From Streptomyces mayonensis (GTDB lineage: Bacteria; Actinomycetota; Actinomycetes; Streptomycetales; Streptomycetaceae): DNA of 64,000 bases. Below the pieces are notes generated by a model. It was not told the DNA's origin, did not search any database, and saw only the letters and a program-made list of their open reading frames with translations. Shown piece after piece: positions 57,813-64,000 of the stretch. Made by a program: the position numbers and the translations under genes. The DNA is taken from positions 1-64,000 of the forward strand of contig NZ_JACBYP010000017.1 of assembly GCF_018982965.1 (NCBI RefSeq). The letters are read 5' to 3'. Positions within the stretch are counted from its first letter, which is position 1. Each line of letters starts with the position of its first letter.

Positions 57813-59378
57813 ATGGCCCGGACAGCGCGGGAAACGGCCGGGGACGGACTGCCGAAGGGCTTCCGCAGCGCCGAGCTGGGCTGGCCCGAACTGCACCGCA
57901 TACCCCACCCTCCGTACCGGCTCCCGCTGCTCGGCGACGTGGTGGGGGCGAGCAGGAGCACCCCGATGCAGGACTCGCTGCGCCACGCGCGGCGGCTGGG
58001 GCCGATCTTCCGGCGGCGCGCCTTCGGCAAGGAGTTCGTGTTCGTGTGGGGCGCCTCGCTCGCCGCGGACCTGGCGGACGAGGCCCGGTTCGCGAAGCAC
58101 GTGGGCCTCGGGGTGGCAAACCTCCGGCCGGTCGCGGGCGACGGGCTGTTCACGGCGTACAACCACGAGCCCAACTGGCAGCTCGCGCACGATGTGCTGG
58201 CCCCCGGGTTCAGCCGCGAGGCCATGGCCGGGTACCACGTGATGATGCTGCAGGTGGCCGCGCGGCTCACCGGCCACTGGGACCGGGCGGAGGCGTCCGG
58301 CCGGTCGGTGGACGTGCCCGGCGACATGACCCGGCTGACGCTGGAGACCATCGCGCGCACCGGCTTCGGGCACGACTTCGGTTCCTTCGAACGTTCCCGG
58401 CCCCATCCCTTCGTCACCGCGATGGTCGGCACGCTCGGCCACGCCCAGCGCCTGAACACGGTGCCCGCCCCGCTGGCCCCCTGGCTCCTGCGCGGCGCGA
58501 GCCGCCGCAACGCCGCCGACATCGCCTACCTCAACCGCACCGTCGACGACCTGGTCCGCGAGCGCCGGGCGGCCGGGAGTCCGGGCGGCGCCGGGGACCT
58601 GCTCGACCGGATGCTGGAGACGGCCCACCCCACGACGGGCGAGCGGCTGTCGCCCGAGAACGTCCGCCGCCAGGTCATCACCTTCCTGGTCGCCGGTCAC
58701 GAGACCACCTCGGGTGCGCTCTCCTTCGCCCTGCACTACCTCGCGCAGCACCCCGAGGTCGCGGACCGGGCCCGCGCCGAGGTGGACCGTGTGTGGGGCA
58801 CGGCCGAGGCTCCCGGCTACGACCAGGTGGCCAGGCTGCGCCACGTGCGCCGGGTCCTGGACGAGTCGTTGCGGCTGTGGCCCACCGCTCCCGCCTTCGC
58901 GCGGGAGGCCCGCGAGGACACGGTGCTCGGCGGCACCTACCCGATGCGTCGCGGGGCCTGGGCGCTGGTCCTCACGGGCATGCTGCACCGCGATCCGGAG
59001 GTGTGGGGGCCGCACGCCGAGCAGTTCGACCCGGACCGCTTCGAGGCGAAGGCCGTACGGTCGCGGCCGGCGCACACCTTCAAGCCGTTCGGGACGGGCG
59101 CGCGGGCGTGCATCGGGCGGCAGTTCGCGCTGCACGAGGCCACGCTGGTCCTCGGGCTGCTGCTGCGCCGCTACGAGCTGCGGCCCGACCCCGGCTACCG
59201 GCTGCGGGTGACCGAGCGGCTGACGCTGATGCCCGAGGGGCTGCGGCTGCGGCTGGTCCGGCGGACCCCGTCCGCGCCGGACCGCTCGCCCGGCACGGCT
59301 ACGGCGGCCGGGAGCACCGGGCAGGCCGACGGGGCCGGCTCAGCGTCCCGTTGTCCAGTGCACCGGGCGGGCGACTGA
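57813..59378 (+). CDS. CYP102-like cytochrome P450 without fused reductase
   Basis: 521 residues from ATG 57813 after GAGGGAG. The heme domain of P450 BM3-type enzymes is complete: FRSAELGWPELHRIPHPPY at the start, I-helix FLVAGHETTSG, K-helix DESLRLWP (ExxR) and heme loop FKPFGTGARACIGRQF. The CPR-type reductase fused in BM3 is absent; the protein ends in an Ala/Gly/Ser tail, as I recall for CYP102B1. It probably hydroxylates fatty acids or similar chains with separate redox partners. Its 3' end overlaps the next gene tail-to-tail. Confidence 0.9.
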   Translation: MARTARETAGDGLPKGFRSAELGWPELHRIPHPPYRLPLLGDVVGASRSTPMQDSLRHARRLGPIFRRRAFGKEFVFVWGASLAADLADEARFAKHVGLGVANLRPVAGDGLFTAYNHEPNWQLAHDVLAPGFSREAMAGYHVMMLQVAARLTGHWDRAEASGRSVDVPGDMTRLTLETIARTGFGHDFGSFERSRPHPFVTAMVGTLGHAQRLNTVPAPLAPWLLRGASRRNAADIAYLNRTVDDLVRERRAAGSPGGAGDLLDRMLETAHPTTGERLSPENVRRQVITFLVAGHETTSGALSFALHYLAQHPEVADRARAEVDRVWGTAEAPGYDQVARLRHVRRVLDESLRLWPTAPAFAREAREDTVLGGTYPMRRGAWALVLTGMLHRDPEVWGPHAEQFDPDRFEAKAVRSRPAHTFKPFGTGARACIGRQFALHEATLVLGLLLRRYELRPDPGYRLRVTERLTLMPEGLRLRLVRRTPSAPDRSPGTATAAGSTGQADGAGSASRCPVHRAGD

Positions 59379-60179
59379 GTCCGGAAGCCGGGTGCCGGGG
59401 CCGCCGCGGGCCGCCTCGACCTGCGGCTGGGTCAGGAAGAAGGCGCCCGTCAGGTCCGCGTCCGTGAGGTCGGCGTCGCGCAGGTCCGCGCCGATCAGGT
59501 CGGCGCCCCTGAGATCCGCGCCGGTCAGGTCGGCGGCGATCAGACAGGCCCCGCGCAGGTCGGCACCGGCGAGGTCGGCGCCCCGGAGACGGGCTCCCAG
59601 CAGGTCGGCGTGGCGGCGGTTCTTCTTCCGCCCGCGGGCACCGGCCCGGGCCAGCTCGCTGACGCGCAGCAGGAGTGCGTTGACCCGCTGCCGGTGCGCG
59701 GCCACGTCGAGGGCGCCCAGCTCCTCGGGGGTCCCCTCGGCGAGGTGCCCGGTGTCGGCGAGGGCCCGGCGCAGCTCGGTGTCGACCGGGCGGGCCGCGG
59801 GCAGGGCCAGTGCCTCGGTCAGGTACCAGAGCAGTTCGTGCAGTTGGCGCACGACCGGGAACACGTCGAACATGCGGCGGGACCGCTCCGGCGGACCGGT
59901 GCGCCAGTCCCGGCCGCCGAAGGTGACCTGCGAGACCCGCTGTCCGGCGCCGAAGCAGTCGTAGACCGTGCAGCCCGGGAAGCCGCGCTCCCGCAGCGTC
60001 GTGTGGATGCCGCAGCGGTGGTCGGTGCGCAGGTTCGGGCAGGGCCTGCCGGCGTCCTTGTCGAGCGCGAAGTCCGCCGAGCGGGCGAACGGCAGGGCCA
60101 CGCAGCACAGTCCGAAGCAGCTCTCGCAGTCGGCGCGCAGTTCTGCCAGGTCCGCCCGGTCCGCCGTGTGTTCTCGCAT
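59340..60179 (-). CDS. Cys-rich N-domain plus pentapeptide-repeat protein
   Basis: 279 residues from ATG 60179. The first 80 residues contain nine Cys in a metal-binding pattern (CESCFGLCC, PCPNLRTDHRC, CTVYDC), like YkgJ-type zinc/iron-sulfur modules. The C-terminal 80 residues are pentapeptide repeats A(D/N)LxG: LRGADLAGADLRGACLIAAD, then LRGADLIGADLRDADLTDADL. Such right-handed beta-helices can mimic DNA or act as scaffolds. The combination is common in Streptomyces but its function is unknown. It overlaps the P450 3' end by 39 bases. Confidence 0.88.
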   Translation of the reverse strand: MREHTADRADLAELRADCESCFGLCCVALPFARSADFALDKDAGRPCPNLRTDHRCGIHTTLRERGFPGCTVYDCFGAGQRVSQVTFGGRDWRTGPPERSRRMFDVFPVVRQLHELLWYLTEALALPAARPVDTELRRALADTGHLAEGTPEELGALDVAAHRQRVNALLLRVSELARAGARGRKKNRRHADLLGARLRGADLAGADLRGACLIAADLTGADLRGADLIGADLRDADLTDADLTGAFFLTQPQVEAARGGPGTRLPDSVARPVHWTTGR

Positions 60180-60255
60180 GTCGTCGAGGATACGGGCCGC
60201 CCGCGCGCCCCGTGCCGACGGTTTCCGCGCCGCCCTCCCCGACACAGGGCGGCGG

Positions 60256-60999
60256 CTACCGCGGGAAGAGTTCGAAGGTCACCGCCGGCCTCCCGCCGAA
60301 CCGCTCCCCCGCCGCCGCGGTGAAGCCGGTGAGGAATCCCCGCACATACGTCTCCGGGTCCTCGTCGGTCAGCACCTCGATGTAGGTCCGGTGTTCGAGC
60401 AGCGAGCGCACCGCGCGTTCGAGACCCGGCGTGGCGTCCACGGCGTGTGTGGGCGAGGAGGAACCGGCGACCGCGACCCACCGCACCCCGTCCCAGGGGT
60501 CCAGGCCCCGTTCGGTCAGCTCCGGGAAGATCCATCGGTTGCCGGCGTCCGCCGCCGCGTCGAGCGTGGCGCGGCCCACGGCGACGTGGTCAGGGGTGTT
60601 CCAGGCCACGCCGCCCCAGGTGTCGCGGTGGTTGAGGGTGATCACCAGCTCGGGCCGGTGCCGGCGGACGGCGGCCGCGATGTCGCGGCGCAGCGCGGTG
60701 CCGTACTCGACGACACCGTCCCGGTGGTCGAGGAACTCGACCTCGCTCACCCCGACGACGGCGGCACTCGCCCGCTGCTCACGCTCGCGCAGCGGTGCGC
60801 ACTCGGCGGGCGGCAGGGTGTCGATGCCCGCCTCGCCCCGCGTCGCGAGCACGTAGGCGATCTCGCGGCCCTCGTCGGTCCATGCGGCGATCGCCGCCGA
60901 GCAGCCGTACTCCAGGTCGTCCGGGTGGGCGACGACGGCGAGGGCCCTGCGCCAGTCGCGCGGCATGGGCTCCAGCTGTGTGTCCGACAACTCCGTCAT
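60256..60999 (-). CDS. PIG-L / LmbE-type deacetylase
   Basis: This 247-residue protein has the metal site AVVAHPDDLEYG near residue 23 and distal His in TPDHVAVG, the hallmark of GlcNAc-PI/mycothiol-type de-N-acetylases. The Asp of AHPDD is the general base. MshB and Mca are the best-known actinobacterial members, but this protein is closer to uncharacterised ones. It lies upstream of the Cys-rich gene and downstream of the hydrolase gene on the same strand. Confidence 0.9.
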   Translation of the reverse strand: MTELSDTQLEPMPRDWRRALAVVAHPDDLEYGCSAAIAAWTDEGREIAYVLATRGEAGIDTLPPAECAPLREREQRASAAVVGVSEVEFLDHRDGVVEYGTALRRDIAAAVRRHRPELVITLNHRDTWGGVAWNTPDHVAVGRATLDAAADAGNRWIFPELTERGLDPWDGVRWVAVAGSSSPTHAVDATPGLERAVRSLLEHRTYIEVLTDEDPETYVRGFLTGFTAAAGERFGGRPAVTFELFPR

Positions 61000-61054
61000 G
61001 CCCGCACAGTAACGTGCGGCGCGGACCTCCCACCCCGATGTCCGGCCCGGTCGC

Positions 61055-62356
61055 TCACGCCTCGTCGCGGGCGAGGGCGAGCAGCCGGTCCAGGACCCGG
61101 GGGCCGCCGGCCCGCAGCCCGTCGTGCTCGAACTCGTCGGTGACCCAGGTGCGCAGGCCGCGGACGGTACGGGCGGTGCCCAGCGCGTGGGCGGTGTCGA
61201 CGTACATGTCGTCGTGGTAGACGGCCGCGGCGGCCGGCACCTCGTTGGCGGCGAGGCGGGCCGGGTCGTACAGCGGGGTCCAGTCGGTGCGGGCGGCGAG
61301 CAGTTCGGCGGTCTCGCGCAGCGGGCGCAGTGCCGGGTCGCAGTCGAACATCCAGGGATGGACGGACTCGCCGGTGAAGAACAGCGGTTCGTCCCCGGCC
61401 AGGGCCTTGGCGGCGTCGAAGCGCGGGAACTCGGCGCGCACGCGCTCGGCCGACCAGTCGGTGGGGCGTGCGTCCTGGCCGTAGATGGCCTCGTGGACCA
61501 GGGCGTAGAGCGGTTGGTCCGCGAAGGAGAGCTGGGCCTGGACCTGCTCCTGGAAGGAGTCGGACAGCTCGGGCCCGCCCGGGGTGCGGACGAAGGCGTC
61601 CTCCAGGAGGAAGTGCAGGCGGTGACTGCCCTCGCTGCCGCCGAGGAGGATGCCGAGGGACTGGAAGGCCTCCACGGTGAGGCGGTAGCCGTTCGGCAGG
61701 ACCACGTCGTGGGTGAGCAGGTGGTCGGCGATGCGGCGGGCGCGCTCGACGTCCTGGGGGTAGCGGGCGTAGTGCGCGGCGACCTTGCGCTCGATGCGCG
61801 GGTAGGCGGCCCGGTAGACGTCGTCGGCGTGGGCGTCCAGGGAGGGCAGGCCGCCGGTGATCAGGGCGGTGCTCAGTCCCTCGGGGGCCAGCGAGAGGTA
61901 GGAGACGGTGCAGAAGCCGCCGAAGCTCTGGCCGAGGACGGTCCAGGGGGCGCCGCCGGTGACCTGCGGGCGGACGGCCTCGCAGTCGCGCACGATGGCG
62001 TCGGCGCGGAAGTGGGCGAGGTAGTCGGCCTGCTCGGCGGGGCCGCCGCGCAGCGGGAGCGTCTGGCGGTTGGCGGGCGTGGAGGCGCCGGTGCCGCGCT
62101 GGTCCAGGAGCAGCACGCGGTACTCCTTGAGCGCGCGGCCGAACCAGGCGGGGCGGCCGATGAAGCGGCTCGCCGCATGGCCGGGGCCGCCCTGGAGGTA
62201 GAGCAGCCACGGGAGGTCCCGGTCCGCCTTGTCGCTCGCGACGGCCTCGCGCGCATACAGCTCGATGGTCTCGCCGGAAGGGTCGGCGTGGTCGAGTGGC
62301 ACGGTGAAACGGCGGTCGGTGAGGACGACGCCTGGCTGACGGTAGCTGACGCTCAA
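61055..62356 (-). CDS. Alpha/beta hydrolase, proline iminopeptidase-like
   Basis: 433 residues from ATG 62356. Motifs of the S33 family are LLYLQGGPGHAA (oxyanion), LLLDQRGTGAS and the nucleophile VLGQSFGGFCTVSYL. The Asp and His of the triad lie near TDWTPLYDPARL and EFEHDGL. Such enzymes remove N-terminal Pro or hydrolyse small esters and amides. It lacks a signal peptide, so it acts in the cytoplasm. A 262-base gene-free gap follows upstream. Confidence 0.88.
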   Translation of the reverse strand: MSVSYRQPGVVLTDRRFTVPLDHADPSGETIELYAREAVASDKADRDLPWLLYLQGGPGHAASRFIGRPAWFGRALKEYRVLLLDQRGTGASTPANRQTLPLRGGPAEQADYLAHFRADAIVRDCEAVRPQVTGGAPWTVLGQSFGGFCTVSYLSLAPEGLSTALITGGLPSLDAHADDVYRAAYPRIERKVAAHYARYPQDVERARRIADHLLTHDVVLPNGYRLTVEAFQSLGILLGGSEGSHRLHFLLEDAFVRTPGGPELSDSFQEQVQAQLSFADQPLYALVHEAIYGQDARPTDWSAERVRAEFPRFDAAKALAGDEPLFFTGESVHPWMFDCDPALRPLRETAELLAARTDWTPLYDPARLAANEVPAAAAVYHDDMYVDTAHALGTARTVRGLRTWVTDEFEHDGLRAGGPRVLDRLLALARDEA

Positions 62357-62618
62357 CGGGGCTCCCCGGGACGACTGGACTGGACTGGGACGGGACTGCG
62401 GCGGAACTCACGGACGGGTACGCCGGGCGGACGGGTGGGTACGCCGGACGGGCCCCGGCCGGTTCTTCCGGCCGTGTCCCAGTTCAGCACACGGTCCTGC
62501 GGCCACCGTCCCCGGGATCATGAAATCCTGCTGAATGCCTGCGGTGCCGACCTGGCGTCGCCCGGTACGACCCGTACGGAGCGACCGTGCCGGACGCTCC
62601 TGTCGCCCAGGGCGCCGG

Positions 62619-63644
62619 TCAGCGGACGGCGAGGCTGGAGCGCCGCACCACCAGCTCCGGCTGGAGCACGACCCGCCGGTGCGGGTGGGTCCGGTCGGTG
62701 CCTTCCAGCTCCGTCTCCTCCAGGAGCAGCTCGGCGGCCATGGCGCCCATGGTCACGGCGGGCTGGCGCACGGAGGTGAGCGGGACGGCCGCGGCGGCGG
62801 CGAACTCTATGTCGTCGTAGCCGACGATCGCGAGGTCGTCCGGGACCGCCACCCCCGCGGCGTACACGGCCTGGAGGACGCCGAGCGCGAGCAGGTCGTT
62901 GGCGCAGAAGACGGCGGTCGGCCGGTCGGCGAGGCCGAGGAGGCGGGCGCCGGCGTCCCGGCCCGCGGAGACGTCGAGGCGCTCGGTGGGCAGTTCCCGC
63001 AGTGCCTCGGGACCGAGCCCGGCCTCGGCGAGGGCGGCGAGGGCACCGGTGCGGCGGTCGCGCACCTGGTTGAGGCCGGGCGGGCCGCTGACGTACGCGA
63101 TGGAGCGGTGGCCGGCGTCGACGAGGTGGCGCACGGCCAGCGCGCCCCCCGCGACGTCGTCGACGGAGACCGAGCACTCGGTGGCGCCGTCGGCGACCCG
63201 GTCGACCAGGACGAAGGGGATGTTGTGGCGCCGGAAGCCCTCGATGTTGCGGCCGGTGACGTCGGCGGGGGTGAGCAGGACGCCGCGGACCCGCTGCTCG
63301 GCGAAGAGCGAGAGGTACTCGGCCTCCTCCCCCGGGTTCTGGGCGCTGTTGCACACCATCACGCCGAGCCCGGCGTCGCGCGCGGCCCGCTCGGCACCGC
63401 GGGCGACGTCGACGAAGAAGGGGTTGCCCATGTCCAGGACGAGCAGTCCCATGATCCGGCTGCGGCCCGCGCGCAGCTGACGGGCGGACTCGCTGCGGAC
63501 GTAGCCCAGCCGGTCGATCGCCGACAGCACGCGCGCACGGGTCTCCGCCGCGACGGTGTCGGGCCGGTTGATGACGTTGGAGACCGTGCCCACGGAAACT
63601 CCGGCGGCGCGGGCCACGTCCTTGATACCCACGGAATGGGCCAT
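62619..63644 (-). CDS. LacI-family transcriptional regulator
   Basis: 341 residues from ATG 63644. The LacI HTH and hinge are intact: IKDVARAAGVSVGTVSNVIN and ETRARVLSAIDRLGYVRSESARQLR. The periplasmic-binding-protein-like effector domain follows (LVLDMGNPFFVDVARG; DRVADGATECSVSVDD; FCANDLLALGVLQAVYAAG). Adjacency to a rhamnose mutarotase gene on the same strand suggests it controls rhamnose use, with rhamnose or rhamnulose as likely effector. Confidence 0.92.
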   Translation of the reverse strand: MAHSVGIKDVARAAGVSVGTVSNVINRPDTVAAETRARVLSAIDRLGYVRSESARQLRAGRSRIMGLLVLDMGNPFFVDVARGAERAARDAGLGVMVCNSAQNPGEEAEYLSLFAEQRVRGVLLTPADVTGRNIEGFRRHNIPFVLVDRVADGATECSVSVDDVAGGALAVRHLVDAGHRSIAYVSGPPGLNQVRDRRTGALAALAEAGLGPEALRELPTERLDVSAGRDAGARLLGLADRPTAVFCANDLLALGVLQAVYAAGVAVPDDLAIVGYDDIEFAAAAAVPLTSVRQPAVTMGAMAAELLLEETELEGTDRTHPHRRVVLQPELVVRRSSLAVR

Positions 63645-63679
63645 CGGGCACAGACCTCCGAGGTCGGGCTGGCGGTTTT

Positions 63680-63713
63680 GTACGGATCAGGTCGACCCCG
63701 GCGGGATCCGTAC
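63680..63713. promoter_or_regulatory. 9-bp inverted repeat between LacI and mutarotase genes
   Basis: GTACGGATC (63680-63688) and GATCCGTAC (63705-63713) flank 16 bases, 36 bases upstream of the LacI gene. No T-run follows in the direction of the mutarotase transcript, so an operator for the LacI regulator itself is more likely than a terminator. Confidence 0.45.
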
Positions 63714-63784
63714 GGTCGCCCTCTGGGACAGGGGGCGACCGCAGGACCTTCCCACACTACCCGTGCACGCCCCCGCAGGACGCG

Positions 63785-64000
63785 TCACGCGAGGTGGAAC
63801 ACCTCGGTGAGGGGCTTCATCGCCTCGTCGGGGCGGGCCCCGTCGAGGGACTCGAAGAGGGGCCCCATCTCCGCCTGCCACCGGGCGTTGACCTCGGTGG
63901 CCTCCATCCCGGCCTGGGCGGCGGCGAAGTCCTCGGTCTCCAGGTAGCCGACGAGCAGGCCGTCGTCACGCAGGAAGAGCGAGTAGTTGTGCCAGCCGGT
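63785..64000 (-). CDS. rhaM: L-rhamnose mutarotase (C-terminal part, cut by window edge)
   Basis: The minus frame from 64000 to a TGA at 63785 encodes 71 residues beginning TGWHNYSLFLRDDG and including AGMEATEVNARWQAEMGPLF. These match the C-terminus of RhaM, which interconverts alpha and beta L-rhamnose; His and Tyr of HNYS are the known active-site block. The N-terminus lies beyond the window. Its position upstream of a LacI regulator supports a rhamnose catabolic cluster continuing to the right. Confidence 0.88.
   Translation of the reverse strand, partial: TGWHNYSLFLRDDGLLVGYLETEDFAAAQAGMEATEVNARWQAEMGPLFESLDGARPDEAMKPLTEVFHLA

Noticed and set aside
1..64000. Search for tRNA, rRNA, tmRNA, prophage or integrase genes
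   Set aside because: Reading both strands by eye I found no cloverleaf-like T-arm plus acceptor combination and no integrase, transposase or phage structural protein; a covariance search would be needed to exclude degenerate cases.

Overview
The window is high-GC actinobacterial DNA with the codon bias, GTG/TTG starts and gene repertoire of a Streptomyces chromosome: a conservon, SSI-type protease inhibitor, several cytochromes P450, SpoIIE-type phosphatases, a sesquiterpene cyclase and a DmdR/IdeR iron box. From memory, the order protease - small peptide - HlyD - two ABC transporters - SSI inhibitor - ferredoxin/CYP105 - CYP102-like P450 - rhamnose genes resembles the SCO07xx-SCO08xx arm of S. 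coelicolor. That synteny was not checked here.

Layout. 1-5.1 kb holds the tail of a cytochrome oxidase subunit I gene, a secreted beta-propeller protein, a phosphoesterase, an isochorismatase-like hydrolase, an orphan dTDP-glucose dehydratase, a 61-residue unknown and a CBS-domain remnant. 5.1-16.2 kb holds a large PAS/GAF/SpoIIE phosphatase, a secreted S1 protease, and a RiPP-like export locus. That locus has a 71-aa double-glycine precursor, a strong terminator, an HlyD-type adaptor, a C39-peptidase ABC transporter and a second NHLM-type ABC transporter, with no visible modification enzyme. 16.2-19.5 kb is a same-strand run: Ppx/GppA phosphatase, a 59-aa acidic protein, a heme-oxygenase-like diiron protein, a HemK2-like methyltransferase and a CDGSH Fe-S protein. 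19.9-24 kb holds an SSI inhibitor with an atypical reactive site, a frameshifted FMN alpha-hydroxy-acid dehydrogenase, and a sigma-like/zinc-finger/membrane/ricin protein. 24-34.5 kb holds a second SpoIIE phosphatase, a DUF4232 lipoprotein, an aldo-keto reductase, a flavoprotein, a ferredoxin-CYP105 pair and several housekeeping-type enzymes.

34.7-40.2 kb holds a sesquiterpene synthase facing a conservon (cvnA-B-C-D plus P450) whose P450 has Trp in place of the ExxR arginine. 40.7-50.8 kb holds an oxidoreductase, a STAS antagonist, an OtrA/TetM-like GTPase, a DUF4230 protein, a VanZ protein, a GH16 glucanase with lectin domain, a PHP phosphoesterase, a HAD phosphatase and a FUSC membrane protein. 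At 50839-50994 a gene-free, highly base-paired segment with a terminator-like hairpin precedes an epimerase gene and looks like a structured RNA leader. 51-64 kb holds an FBP zinc-finger protein, a second FUSC protein, a DUF2470 gene with a canonical iron box, a divergent TetR/CYP102-type P450 pair, a Cys-rich pentapeptide-repeat protein, a PIG-L deacetylase, a prolyl aminopeptidase-like hydrolase, a LacI regulator and the 3' end of a rhamnose mutarotase gene.

The strongest candidates for under-described biology are the RiPP-like export locus (9.8-16.2 kb), the diiron/HemK2/CDGSH operon, the ExxW conservon P450 beside a terpene synthase, and the structured element at 50.8-51.0 kb. No tRNA, rRNA, CRISPR array, prophage or intact insertion sequence was seen.
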